Source: AC-43 sp963728855 | Lineage (GTDB): Bacteria > Actinomycetota > Actinomycetes > Mycobacteriales > Micromonosporaceae | Assembly (NCBI GenBank): GCA_963728855.1 | Contig: CAVSLN010000006.1 | Coordinates: 1-64,000, forward strand | DNA: 64,000 nt | Direction: 5' to 3' | In this document: one piece after another, positions 55,714 through 64,000 of the stretch | Position numbering within the stretch: position 1 is the first letter of the stretch | How the letters are laid out: the number at the start of each line of letters is the position of its first letter | The notes under the pieces: model-generated | What the model saw: the letters and a program-made list of their open reading frames with translations, nothing else | The model's database searches: none | Told to the model about the DNA's origin: nothing | Program-made: the position numbers and the translations under genes

Positions 55714-56117
55714 CGCGCGGGATCCGACCTCGCGCCATCCGCCAATTCGTCGATGATCGTCGACGTCGCCGCGCTCTGTTACGAAACCGTGACATCGTTG
55801 TTTCGCGATCACTTGTGGTAGCGATCACATGATTTGGCTGCCCAGTTGTGCCGGAAAAATGGTAACCCAGGTCACCCATGTGGCCGACAGAACGATAACG
55901 CGCGGTGACGAAACGTGAAAAACTCTGTTACCCGCGAGTAGTCAGGGCTTGTACCCGTCAATGGTTCGCGGCAGCATCATCCGCACCACGAGGCCGTCGA
56001 CGGCTCTGGCTGCCACACCCCGTTTCGTACCCCTCGCATCCAGCGCCGAGCGCAACCACCGGCTGGCCACCGGTCTCGCGGCGCCATTGCGGCACGACAG
56101 GGCAACAAGGAGGATCT
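55714..56117. other. Intergenic region upstream of the DUF6230 operon
   Basis: 404 bp without a gene. It contains two direct GCGATCAC repeats 16 bp apart (55805 and 55821) and a TACCCGCGAGTA palindrome. The leader of the DUF6230 gene starts somewhere here. Confidence 0.45.
55929..55940. promoter_or_regulatory. TACCCGCGAGTA inverted repeat
   Basis: A near-perfect palindrome (TACyCG/CGrGTA) about 180 bp upstream of the DUF6230 gene, in a TTACCCGCGAGTAG context. A TetR-type operator is possible (inference). Confidence 0.4.
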
Positions 56118-56729
56118 GTGAAACATGCGCAGAGCGCCCCGGTGCGTGGTCGCACCAGGTGGCGGCGCTTCGCCGTCGTGATGGTCCCGGCGCTGGCCGC
56201 CGCGGGTGCCATCGTGGTCGGCATGGCCAACGGCGCGATCGCCGCCTCGTTCGCGGTGTCCGGCTCGACCTTCAAGGTCTCCGCCGACACGCTCGACGGT
56301 ACGGGCTTCGTGCAGTACGGCGGCGTGGCCGTGGAGAAGAACGGCACCCGGCACCCGGTCGCGGTCTCCGGTATCAAGAACGCCAGCCTGAGCAACCTGT
56401 GCCAGTCGGTGGTCGTCCCGGGTACTCCGATCAGTCTCGTCATCCGCGCCGGTCAGAACACCCCGGCGACAGCCAGCGACCTGCTGATCGACATGACCCA
56501 GCTGTCCGGTGACGCGACGTTCACCAACATCTCGATCGGCCAGGACGCCTCGACCCTGAGCAAGGGTCCGGCCAACGCGGTCGGCGTCGAGGGCGGCTTC
56601 GGGCAGCAGGCCGACCGGGTCGTGATCAACCACCTTCGCCAGGTCGCGTGGTCGACGAGCGCCGGCACCTTCGCGCTCAACGGGTTGGACCTGCACGTCA
56701 GCCTGACCAAGGAAGAGTGCTTCGCCTGA
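56118..56729 (+). CDS. DUF6230 family exported protein
   Basis: This 203-residue protein starts at GTG 56118 with AAGGAGG 5 nt upstream. A basic N-terminus and hydrophobic segment (FAVVMVPALAAAGAIVVGMA) form the signal or anchor. The body matches DUF6230: ASFAVSGSTFKVSADTLDGT, GFVQYGGVAVEKNGTRHPVA and TSAGTFALNGLDLHVSLTKE with a near-terminal Cys. Function is unknown. The partner DUF6114 gene follows after 65 nt, separated by a hairpin (GCCCGCGG/CCGCGGGC, 56741-56764) that may lower downstream expression. Confidence 0.85.
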   Translation: MKHAQSAPVRGRTRWRRFAVVMVPALAAAGAIVVGMANGAIAASFAVSGSTFKVSADTLDGTGFVQYGGVAVEKNGTRHPVAVSGIKNASLSNLCQSVVVPGTPISLVIRAGQNTPATASDLLIDMTQLSGDATFTNISIGQDASTLSKGPANAVGVEGGFGQQADRVVINHLRQVAWSTSAGTFALNGLDLHVSLTKEECFA

Positions 56730-56794
56730 TCGACGTGGGGCCCGCGGGGGCATCTCCGCGGGCTCTGGCTTTGCTTTGAGCAGAAGGGGTACCG

Positions 56795-58285
56795 GTGACC
56801 ATCTCGCCGACGCTCAACCACGCCTGGTCGGCCTTCGGCCGCTGGCGGCGCGGCCGGCCGTTCTGGGGCGGCCTGTTCCTGGTCGTCTCCGGCCTCGAGT
56901 TCTACGTATCCGCGCACATGGACCTCATGCCCGTCAAGGTGAGCTTCGGCTCGCAGGGCTTCCTGTCCTGGGTGATCCCCCTCGGGCTCCTGCTGTGCGG
57001 GCTGCTCGTCTGGCTCACCCCGGCGCAACGGATCTTCTACGGCATCCTCGGCGCCACCGTGTCGGTGGCCGCGCTCATCGGGCTCAACCTCGGCGGGTTC
57101 TTCGTCGGCATGCTGCTCGGCATCGTGGGCGGCGCGCTGGCGTTCTCCTGGACCCCGGTGGCCCCCGTCGAGACCGAGACGGTCGAGCTGCCGGAGCATC
57201 CGGAAGCCGGGAACGGCGCGGACGCCGGTCCGGACATCGTCGACGACGTCGACAGGGTGGAGCGAGTCGAGGAGGGCGAAGGGCCGCAGCGCTCCGGCGG
57301 TCCGTTGACCGACGACCTGCCGACCTCGACGACGTCGCCGCTGGGCGTACCGCCGGTGCAGGGCGGGCGGCACTCCGCCGGGCCGGAGCAACCGCCCGGC
57401 CGGGCCACCGGCCAGCCGCTGGCTCTGGTGCTGGTCTCGGCGCTCGCGACGGCCGGCCTGCTGAGCCTGCCCGCCCCGCCACCCGCGGCGGCCGCCCCGT
57501 GCCCCGCGGGTACCGGGGCCGCCCCGAAGGCGGCGCCCTCCAAGGCGACGACCCCGAAGACGGGCGGCCCGACCGCCCGGGCGGGCGCCGCCAGCCCAAA
57601 AGCCCCAGCCGCCGCGCCGAGCACGTCGACCCCGTCGCCGAGCCCGGCCGGCGGCGGTAACCCGGCCGGCGATGCGATCTCCGGATTCTTCGACGGCGTC
57701 GGCAGGCTGCTCGGGACCGGCGGCGACCCACCCGGTCCCACCCCGACGCCCGCTCCCACCCCGAGTTCCACCGCCAGTACGACCACCCCAGCGCCCAAGG
57801 CGACCGGTACCGCCAAGCCGACCGGCTCGCCGAAGCCGAGCGGGTGCGGTACGCCCATGCTCGCCGTACCGGCCGGGCAGCCGTTGGTCAACGAACGGCC
57901 GTCCCTTCAGATCGCGGCCACGCTGACGCAGAGCGGCCTGTCGTACGACGGGATCGTGGACCTGCCGACGCACAGCGGCACGATCCGGGTGCTCCAGTTC
58001 TCCATCAGCTCGTCCACGTCGACACCGTTCGAGCTGCAGGTACCGGCGCTGCTCGCGCGTACCCTCTCGCTCAAGAGCAGCAAGCTGACCGTATCCGGGC
58101 ACGTGCGGTTCTTCACGACGGAGATCAAGGGCAACCTGCTCGGGCTGGTGCCGGTGACGTTCACGCCGGACGCTCCGCCGCCACTGGTCCCGCCGGAGCT
58201 GTTCTTCACCAGCGCCACGGTGAAGCTCGTGTTCGTGCAGTGCGACGTGCTCACCGCCCCGGGCCTGAACATCTCCTACCTGTAG
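56795..58285 (+). CDS. DUF6114 membrane protein with long extracytoplasmic tail
   Basis: This 496-residue protein starts at GTG 56795 (AAGGGG upstream). Residues 1-135 carry the DUF6114 core with four TM segments (FWGGLFLVVSGLEFYVSAHM, FLSWVIPLGLLLCGLLVWLT, FYGILGATVSVAALIG). An acidic region, a further hydrophobic segment (LALVLVSALATAGLLSLPAP) and a long alanine/proline/threonine-rich linker lead to a C-terminal beta-rich domain with LQIAATLTQSGLSYDGIVDL. DUF6114 proteins are normally shorter, so the linker and C-terminal domain are notable. Probably works with DUF6230 at the envelope. Confidence 0.82.
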   Translation: MTISPTLNHAWSAFGRWRRGRPFWGGLFLVVSGLEFYVSAHMDLMPVKVSFGSQGFLSWVIPLGLLLCGLLVWLTPAQRIFYGILGATVSVAALIGLNLGGFFVGMLLGIVGGALAFSWTPVAPVETETVELPEHPEAGNGADAGPDIVDDVDRVERVEEGEGPQRSGGPLTDDLPTSTTSPLGVPPVQGGRHSAGPEQPPGRATGQPLALVLVSALATAGLLSLPAPPPAAAAPCPAGTGAAPKAAPSKATTPKTGGPTARAGAASPKAPAAAPSTSTPSPSPAGGGNPAGDAISGFFDGVGRLLGTGGDPPGPTPTPAPTPSSTASTTTPAPKATGTAKPTGSPKPSGCGTPMLAVPAGQPLVNERPSLQIAATLTQSGLSYDGIVDLPTHSGTIRVLQFSISSSTSTPFELQVPALLARTLSLKSSKLTVSGHVRFFTTEIKGNLLGLVPVTFTPDAPPPLVPPELFFTSATVKLVFVQCDVLTAPGLNISYL

Positions 58286-58303
58286 GGGCCAGGCAACCTC
58301 CCT

Positions 58304-58326
58304 GGCCCGCCGATCCCCGGCGGGCC
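58304..58326. terminator. Terminator hairpin after DUF6114 gene
   Basis: GGCCCGCCG (58304-58312) and CGGCGGGCC (58318-58326), 9-bp stem, between the convergent DUF6114 and DUF885 genes. Confidence 0.6.
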
Positions 58327-58357
58327 AGCACCGCGTCAGAGGCGAGCCGGCACTGCG

Positions 58358-60049
58358 TCAGAGGCGGGCCAGCGCGGACTTCAGCGGGTCGAGGCCGAGC
58401 GAGCCGAGGTTGAGCGCGTCGCGATGGAAGGCGCGCAGGTCGAACGCGGAGCCCTTGCGGGACTTGGCCTCCGTACGGGCCTGGAGCCAGATCCGCTCGC
58501 CGACCTTGTAGGCCGGGGCCTGGCCGGGCCAGCCGAGGTAACGGTTCAGCTCGAAGCGCAGGTTCTCGTCGGCCACCCGGCAGTGCGCCCGCATGAACTC
58601 CCAGCCCAGCTCCGGCGTCCAGCGCTCACCCGGGTGGAAGCCGAACGGGTTGTCGCGCGGGATCTCCAGCTCGAGGTGCATGCCGATGTCGACGATGACC
58701 CGGGCCGCCCGGAACGCCTGGCCGTCCAGCATGCCGAGCTTCTCGCCCGGGTCCTGCAGGTAGCCGAGCTCGTCCATGAGGTTCTCCGCGTACAGGGCCC
58801 AGCCCTCGCCGTGGCCGGAGCACCAGCACAGCAGGCGCTGCCAGCGGTTGAGCAGGTCGGCGCGCACCGCGGTCTGGGCGATCTGCAGGTGATGCCCGGG
58901 TACCCCCTCGTGGTAGACCGTGGTCACCTCGCGCCACGTGGAGAACTTGGTGATGTCCAGCGGTACCGCCCACCACATCTGGCCGGGTCGGGAGAAGTCC
59001 TCGCTGGGGCCGGTGTAGTAGATCGAGCCGTCCGAGGTCGGGGCGAGGCAGCACTCGATCCGCTTGACCGTGTCGGGGATGTCGAAGTGGGTACCGGCGA
59101 GGTCGCTCACGGCCTGGTCGGCCAGCGCCTGCATCCACTCGCGAAAGGGTTCCTTGCCGGTGACCCACCGGTCCGGGTCGGCGTCGAGGGCGTCGACGGC
59201 CTCGTTGACCGTACCGCCGGGGACGATCTTGTCGGCGACCAGCCGCATCTCCGCTTCCAGCCGCGCCAGCTCGTGGAAGCCCCACAGGTACGTCTCGTCC
59301 AGGTCGACGGTGGCGCCGAGGAAGTAGCGGGAGGCCAGCGCGTACCGTTCGCGACCGGCGGCCTGCTTGCCACGGCCGCGGGGCGCCAGCTCCTCGCGCA
59401 GGTACTGGCCGAAGTCGACGGTCGCCGCGCTGGCCGCCTCCGCCCCGGCGGCTAAGTCGGCCAGCAGGGAGGTGGGCAGCGTGCTGGCCGCCCGGACCCG
59501 GTCGGCCAGGGCCGGGAAGAAGTTGTCGCCGCCCGGGTCGGTCCAGACGTCGCATTGCTTGGCGACCTCGAGGATCTGCTGGCGGGCCGAGATGTGGCCG
59601 GCGTCCGCGGCCGCGTCGAGAGTCTGCTTGACTTGCGCCAGAGCCAGGGGTACGGCCGCCAGGCGCGCGGCGATGTTGCTCGCCGACTGCTCCCCGTCGA
59701 GTGGCATCAGGTCGAAGATGCCGCGGATGCCGTGCAGGGCACTGGAGATCACGTTCAGCTCGCTGGTCGTGTCGCCCACGTCGTACCGGGCCACGCTGAG
59801 GCCCAGCCGTTCCTGCATGGCCTCCCTGGCGACCCGTTCGCCCTCGTTGTCGGGTTCGGTGGCGGCGAGCTGGGCAAGGGTACGCCGGTCCAGGTCGGCC
59901 TGGGCCGCGTAGCCCTCGGGGGAGAAGTCACCCAGCTCATGGTCGTGGCCGGGGATGCCGATGTAGGTGGCCCCGATCGGGTCGAGGGGAGCCCATTCAT
60001 CGACGTAGCGGTTGGCGAGGTCATCGATTCGTCCCACGTCGGAGACCAT
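58358..60049 (-). CDS. DUF885 family metal-dependent hydrolase
   Basis: This 563-residue protein matches DUF885, helical M32-like metallohydrolases. The zinc motif is VYHEGVPGHHLQ (HExxPGHH) and the third ligand segment GHGEGWALYAENLMDELGY follows about 40 residues later. MAKES-like ending LGLDPLKSALARL. No signal peptide, so cytoplasmic. Likely a peptidase or related amidohydrolase. It has its own transcription unit, divergent from an EamA permease gene 65 bp away. Confidence 0.88.
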   Translation of the reverse strand: MVSDVGRIDDLANRYVDEWAPLDPIGATYIGIPGHDHELGDFSPEGYAAQADLDRRTLAQLAATEPDNEGERVAREAMQERLGLSVARYDVGDTTSELNVISSALHGIRGIFDLMPLDGEQSASNIAARLAAVPLALAQVKQTLDAAADAGHISARQQILEVAKQCDVWTDPGGDNFFPALADRVRAASTLPTSLLADLAAGAEAASAATVDFGQYLREELAPRGRGKQAAGRERYALASRYFLGATVDLDETYLWGFHELARLEAEMRLVADKIVPGGTVNEAVDALDADPDRWVTGKEPFREWMQALADQAVSDLAGTHFDIPDTVKRIECCLAPTSDGSIYYTGPSEDFSRPGQMWWAVPLDITKFSTWREVTTVYHEGVPGHHLQIAQTAVRADLLNRWQRLLCWCSGHGEGWALYAENLMDELGYLQDPGEKLGMLDGQAFRAARVIVDIGMHLELEIPRDNPFGFHPGERWTPELGWEFMRAHCRVADENLRFELNRYLGWPGQAPAYKVGERIWLQARTEAKSRKGSAFDLRAFHRDALNLGSLGLDPLKSALARL

Positions 60050-60114
60050 ATCCGACGCTGACGCCTGAAACTCGCGGTCGCGTTACTGTCGTACCCCTGC
60101 GGGAAAGTGGTTTG

Positions 60115-61068
60115 GTGCCCGACCGGACCTTACGCGGCTGGCTCCCCGCGTACCTCTGTCTCGCCCTGCTCTGGGGCTGCAGCTTCCTCTTCATCAAGGT
60201 GGCCGTCGGCCAGCTCCACCCCGTCTACGTCAGCCTGGCCCGGGTCGGCGTCGGCGCGCTCACCCTGCTGGCCGTCCTCGCGGTGACCCGGCAGCGGCTG
60301 CCGCGCGACCCGCGGCTGTGGGCGCACCTGGGCGTCGTGGCCGTACTGATGAACACGGCGCCGTTCACCCTGTTCGGCTTCGGCGAGCAGCGGGTCTCCT
60401 CCGTGCTCGCCGGCATCTGGAACGCCACCACGCCGCTCGTCACGCTGCTGGTCACGCTCAGCGTCTTCCGGCAGGAGCGGCCGACCCGGGCCCGGATGCT
60501 CGGGCTGGCGGTCGGGTTCGTCGGGGTGCTGGTGGTGCTCGGAGTGTGGCAGGGGGTCGGCGGGGCCGGGCTGACCGGGCAGCTCATGTGCGGCGCGGCG
60601 GCCGTGTGTTACGGGTTCGGCCTGCCGTACACGCGGCGCTTCGTGGTCGGGCGGACCGAGTCGGGGCTGTCGGTGGCGGCCGCCCAGCTGGTGGTGGCGA
60701 CCGTACAGCTCGCGGTGCTCGCGCCGCTGCTGGCCGGGGCACCGGCGACGGTGACCGGGCTGCGCGCGCCGGTCGTGGCGTCGCTCCTGGCGCTCGGCGC
60801 CCTCGGCACCGGGGTCGCGTTCGCGTTCAACTACCGGGTGATCCGGGTGGCCGGAACGAGTACGTCGGCCAGCGTCACGTACCTGGTTCCGGTGGTGTCC
60901 ACGGCAGCCGGCGCGCTGCTGCTCGGCGAGCCGCTCACCTGGTACGAGCCGATCGGCGCGCTGGTGATCCTCGCCGGGGTGGCGATCGCCCAGGGCGCGC
61001 TGGGTGCCCTCGTCAGGTGGCGTGCGACGCGGTCCACTCCAGCAGTAGCGGAGCCGGCCAGGAATTGA
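60115..61068 (+). CDS. EamA/DMT-family permease
   Basis: This 317-residue membrane protein has ten hydrophobic segments in two EamA halves, such as YLCLALLWGCSFLFIKVAVG, VGVLVVLGVWQG, VASLLALGALGTGVAFAFNY and VTYLVPVVSTAAGALLLGEP. The second half has the characteristic LGEPLTWYEPIGALVILAGV. Drug/metabolite exporter of unknown substrate. Start GTG 60115 (or TTG 60112) follows GGGAAAG. Its 3' end overlaps the convergent PHP gene by 56 bp. Confidence 0.87.
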   Translation: MPDRTLRGWLPAYLCLALLWGCSFLFIKVAVGQLHPVYVSLARVGVGALTLLAVLAVTRQRLPRDPRLWAHLGVVAVLMNTAPFTLFGFGEQRVSSVLAGIWNATTPLVTLLVTLSVFRQERPTRARMLGLAVGFVGVLVVLGVWQGVGGAGLTGQLMCGAAAVCYGFGLPYTRRFVVGRTESGLSVAAAQLVVATVQLAVLAPLLAGAPATVTGLRAPVVASLLALGALGTGVAFAFNYRVIRVAGTSTSASVTYLVPVVSTAAGALLLGEPLTWYEPIGALVILAGVAIAQGALGALVRWRATRSTPAVAEPARN

Positions 61069-62074
61069 CCACCCGGTCCGGCTCGACCCCGCACCGTACG
61101 GCGCGCTCGCACCCGTACGGCAGCCAGTCGAGCTGGCCGGGCGCATGCGCATCGCTGTCGATGGCGAACGAGCAGCCCGCCTCGACGGCCAGCCGGAGCA
61201 GCCGCTTGGGCGGGTCGAGCCGGTCGGGCCGACAGTTGATCTCGACGGCCTTGCCGTACGTGACGCAGGCCGCGAAGATCGCTTCGGCGTCGAAGTCGCT
61301 CTCCTTGCGGAGTCCGGAGGTCCGGTGCGCCCGGTCGCCACCGCCGCCCGTGGCGAGCTTGCGGCCGGTGCAGTGGCCGAGGATGTCGAGGTGCGGGTTG
61401 GCTACCGCGGCCAGCATCCGCTCGGTCATCACGGCGCGCTCGTCACCCAGCCGGCTGTGTACCGAGCCGACCACCACGTCCAGCTCGGCGAGCAGCTCCG
61501 GCTCCTGGTCGAGCGAGCCGTCGCCGAGGATGTCCACCTCGATGCCGGTGAGTACCCGGAAGCCGTCGGGCAGCTCGGCGTTGAACGCGGCCACCGTGTC
61601 GAGCTGCCGGCGCAGCCGGTCGGCGGTCAGGCCCCGGGCCACGGTCAGCCGGGGCGAGTGGTCGGTGACGACGAGGTACTCGTGTCCGAGCCGGACAGCC
61701 GCCAGCGCCATCTCCGGGATCGACGAGCCGCCGTCGGACCAGTCGGAGTGGCTGTGGCAGTCGCCTTTCAGCGCGCGGCGCAGTGCCTGGGCCGCCTCGT
61801 CGATGTCGACCGTCTCGGTGGCGCCGAGCCGGCGCAGGTAGACCGGCTCCTCCCCGGCCAGCGACTCGACCACGCAGCGGGCGGTCACGTCACCGACGCC
61901 GGACAGTTTGGTGAGGGTACCGTCACCGGCCCGCTTCGCCAGCTCCTCCGCGGACAGCTTGGCGATCGCGGCGGCGGCCGAGCGGAACGCCCGTACCCGG
62001 TAGGACGCCTCGTTGGCGCGCTCCAACCGGAACGCGATCTCACGCAGGTCGGCTACCGGGTCCCGGCTCGTCAC
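61013..62074 (-). CDS. PHP-domain phosphoesterase with N-terminal HhH region
   Basis: This 353-residue protein resembles the C-terminal half of bacterial DNA polymerase X proteins. A helix-hairpin-helix, LTKLSGVGDVTARCVVESLA, is near residues 55-75. The PHP metal sites are GDCHSHSDWSDGGSSI, VVTDHSPRLTVARGLT, GIEVDILGDGSLD, VGSVHS and IDSDAHAPGQLDWL. All metal ligands appear present. Probably a histidinol-phosphatase-like or nuclease-like phosphoesterase. GTG start 62074, preceded by CTATTTTGC, so probably leaderless. Confidence 0.87.
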   Translation of the reverse strand: MTSRDPVADLREIAFRLERANEASYRVRAFRSAAAAIAKLSAEELAKRAGDGTLTKLSGVGDVTARCVVESLAGEEPVYLRRLGATETVDIDEAAQALRRALKGDCHSHSDWSDGGSSIPEMALAAVRLGHEYLVVTDHSPRLTVARGLTADRLRRQLDTVAAFNAELPDGFRVLTGIEVDILGDGSLDQEPELLAELDVVVGSVHSRLGDERAVMTERMLAAVANPHLDILGHCTGRKLATGGGGDRAHRTSGLRKESDFDAEAIFAACVTYGKAVEINCRPDRLDPPKRLLRLAVEAGCSFAIDSDAHAPGQLDWLPYGCERAVRCGVEPDRVVNSWPAPLLLEWTASHAT

Positions 62075-62152
62075 GCAAAATAGAGTAGTGCGGCGGTACG
62101 CCGCTCCTCCCGTGCGGATCAGGTGCGGCGACACGCCGCTCCCCCGTGAGGA

Positions 62153-63142
62153 TCAGCCAACCGTCGCGGATGCGCGCTGCGCCACCCCGCGTCGGGCGAG
62201 GAACGGCGCGCCAGGGTTGCGGTCGAGATACAGCCACGGTAGGTCGGTCACCCGGTCGCCGATGAGCTCGAACTGTTCGGCGGCCGCCCGGTGCTCGCCG
62301 GCCAGCGAGAAGGCCATCGCGAACGTGTTGTGCTGGACCGGCCAGCCCGGCCGGCGCCGGTACGCGGGGTGCCGTACCGACCGGTCCGCCGCCTCGTGCA
62401 GCTGCGCCCGGACCGCGTCCGCCGTGATGTACCCGTCGCGTTCTTCGCCGTCGAGGCTCAGCCAGTGCTCCAGGTGCGCCATCGCGACCAGGTACCCGAG
62501 CCGGCTGCCCGGCGGCACCTTCATCATCGAGTCCCGCGCGAACTCGTGCATGGCCTCGGGCGAGCCACCCCACTTGCCGCACAGCTGCTGAAGCAGCTGA
62601 GCGTGCGCGCGGACGTGTCCGGGATGTCGGATCACCACCTGGTCGAACCGCTGCCGCGCCTCCGCGATCCCCAGCTCCTGACCACGGGCCACGGTGACCA
62701 GTGCGCACCATGCACTGGTCGAGGCGGGATCGAGGCGTACCGCCCCGGACAGGTACTCCTCGGCGAGCTTGAGCCGGTGCGAGAAGACCTCGAACTGCTC
62801 CTGGCTGACGTCTCTGGCGGGGGCACTGCTCCGCCCCTGCCACGCCCAGTCCACTGCCTGGGCACCGGCCAGCGTGAGCGCGAGGGCGGACTCCGGCTCG
62901 GCCGCCACCACCCTCGACAGCCAGCCCTCGGCACCGGGTACGCGGGACGCGATGTCCACGTAGAACGCGTGGTCGTCGGGGTCGGTGACACGGGCGAGAA
63001 CGTCGCGTACCACCGGCCAGTCCCCGCGCGCCGTGGCCTCGCGCAGCCGCGCGGCGTCGGGGTCACCGAGCGCGGGGTCGACCGCCGGCATCGGTGGCGG
63101 CGCCGCCACTGCGGGCTCGCGCCGTCTCCGGAACCACGCCAT
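62153..63142 (-). CDS. Hypothetical TPR-like helical protein
   Basis: This 329-residue soluble protein starts at ATG 63142 (GGGAGGGG upstream). Alpha-helical repeats resemble TPR/SEL1-type tails, with DPDAARLREATARGDWPVVR, AAEPESALALTLAGAQAVDW, KLAEEYLSGAVRLDPASTSA and RHPGHVRAHAQLLQQLCGKW. Family members in actinobacteria (DUF4034-like, from memory) have unknown function. It is the only minus-strand gene between PHP and mtnA. Confidence 0.75.
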   Translation of the reverse strand: MAWFRRRREPAVAAPPPMPAVDPALGDPDAARLREATARGDWPVVRDVLARVTDPDDHAFYVDIASRVPGAEGWLSRVVAAEPESALALTLAGAQAVDWAWQGRSSAPARDVSQEQFEVFSHRLKLAEEYLSGAVRLDPASTSAWCALVTVARGQELGIAEARQRFDQVVIRHPGHVRAHAQLLQQLCGKWGGSPEAMHEFARDSMMKVPPGSRLGYLVAMAHLEHWLSLDGEERDGYITADAVRAQLHEAADRSVRHPAYRRRPGWPVQHNTFAMAFSLAGEHRAAAEQFELIGDRVTDLPWLYLDRNPGAPFLARRGVAQRASATVG

Positions 63143-63285
63143 GGACCGCCCCTCCCGCACAACCGACCGCCACATGGTAGGCGGTGGCCTCAGGCCGACT
63201 CACAGCCTGCGGAGTCCGACGTTCACCACTCCAGGCGCGGGGACGGGCCCGCTCACGATCACGCGGACCACGCTAGCGTGAAGCC

Positions 63286-64000
63286 GTGCGAACGATCGAC
63301 TGGGTGGACGGCGCCGTCGAGATCATCGACCAGACCGCGCTGCCCGACGAGACCCGGCTGCTCCGGCTGTCCACAGTGGACGAACTGGTGGACGCGATCC
63401 GGCGGCTCGCCGTACGCGGAGCCCCGGCGCTCGGCGTCGCCGGAGCGCTCGGAGTCGTGCTCGCGGTCCGGCAGTACCCGGCCGACCCGGGGCGCCGCGA
63501 CGAGGCCATCGAGGCGGTACGCACCGCCCGGCCGACCGCGGTCAACCTCGCGCACGGGGTACGCCGGGTCGCCCGCCGGCTGTCCGCCGGCCGGGACGCG
63601 GTGCTCGCCGAGGCGCTGCGGGTACGGGACGAGGAGATCGCCAGCTCCGCCGGTCAGGCCCGGCTCGGCGCCGACCTGCTGACCGCGCTCTGCGGTCCGG
63701 CGCCGCGCCTGCTGACCCACTGCAACACCGGCGCGCTGGCCGCTGTGGTCGGCGGCACCGCGCTGTCCGTCGTGGCCGAGCTGCACCGGCGCGGGGCACT
63801 GGGCGGGGTGGTGGCGAGCGAGACCCGCCCACTGCTGCAGGGCGCCCGGCTCACCGCGTGGGAGCTGCGCCAGTTGGGGGTACCGTTCCGGGTCGCGGTC
63901 GACGGGGCGGGACCGTTCCTGATGGCGCGCGGCGAGGTGGACGCCGTGATCGTCGGCGCGGACCGGATCTGTGCCAACGGTGACGTGGTCAACAAGGTGG
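63286..64000 (+). CDS. mtnA: Methylthioribose-1-phosphate isomerase (start only)
   Basis: The first 238 residues of MtnA, cut by the window end. The enzyme isomerises 5-methylthioribose-1-phosphate to the ribulose form in methionine salvage. Conserved segments: RGAPALGVAGALGVVLAVRQ, catalytic Cys in LLTHCNTGALAAVVGG, ASETRPLLQGARLTAWELRQ and catalytic Asp in VIVGADRICANGDVVNKV. GTG start 63286; GCTAGCGTGAA just before it fits a leaderless promoter. Full length is about 340-350 residues. Confidence 0.93.
   Translation, partial: MRTIDWVDGAVEIIDQTALPDETRLLRLSTVDELVDAIRRLAVRGAPALGVAGALGVVLAVRQYPADPGRRDEAIEAVRTARPTAVNLAHGVRRVARRLSAGRDAVLAEALRVRDEEIASSAGQARLGADLLTALCGPAPRLLTHCNTGALAAVVGGTALSVVAELHRRGALGGVVASETRPLLQGARLTAWELRQLGVPFRVAVDGAGPFLMARGEVDAVIVGADRICANGDVVNKV

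Noticed and set aside
54088..55812. 574-codon minus-strand open frame
   Set aside because: Antisense of aldehyde dehydrogenase, whose catalytic residues are all intact.
56453..58102. 549-codon minus-strand open frame
   Set aside because: Antisense of DUF6230/DUF6114, Gly/Arg-rich.
60318..61841. 507-codon plus-strand open frame
   Set aside because: Out-of-frame reading of EamA running into antisense of the PHP gene.

Overview
The window is high-GC actinobacterial DNA. The rRNA genes, the very high GC at codon third positions, the many GTG starts and apparently leaderless genes, and families such as DUF6220, DUF6230/DUF6114 and SCO5389-like proteins point to the family Micromonosporaceae. I cannot name the genus.

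Layout. (1) 1-23.1 kb is accessory DNA full of broken genes: a frameshifted WD40 gene, fragments of ISAs1-like, IS1380-like and IS3-like transposases, and fragments of AraC, sigma-factor and luciferase-like genes. Intact genes lie among them: a small RHIM-like amyloid-motif protein with a membrane partner (2.0-3.6 kb), a CooC-like ATPase with an SCO5389-family protein (4.3-5.7 kb), an AhpD-like protein, a methyltransferase/TetR pair, an ankyrin protein, and an MMPL transporter with a DUF6220 protein beside a NarL-type two-component system. The blocks are separated by copies of a repeat that carries the 3' half of a tRNA-Arg(ACG)-like gene and its terminator hairpin (6.6, 15.3 and 21.7 kb). This suggests successive site-specific insertions. 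(2) 23.1-28.8 kb is a complete 16S-23S-5S rRNA operon with promoter, leader box and terminator. (3) 28.8-34.3 kb holds an LRR fusion protein, a decapitated M4 peptidase gene, and a glycogen-debranching-type glycosidase coupled to an SCP2 protein. (4) 34.3-44.5 kb is a signalling island: a SARP-like regulator, a glycosyltransferase-like protein with a PfkB kinase, two NB-ARC/TPR (NLR-type) ATPases and a small amyloid-motif effector candidate. (5) 44.5-64 kb is ordinary chromosome: pirins, GNAT, MarR regulators, MFS exporter, SPFH plus zinc-ribbon pair, GH18, ribA, aldehyde dehydrogenase, DUF6230/DUF6114, DUF885, EamA, PHP, a TPR-like protein and the start of mtnA.

The most interesting theme is matched short amyloid-like motifs on separate proteins: IQVGDGN/FQVGEHN (2-3.6 kb), a GG-ending BASS-like motif shared by the small protein and the adjacent NLR (38-41 kb), and a VYQSAxxQYI motif at the C-terminus of the SARP regulator and the N-terminus of the second NLR (35 and 41 kb). 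These look like up to three separate nucleation-type signalling pairs. The third, which would tie an NLR to a transcription factor, is the least familiar to me.
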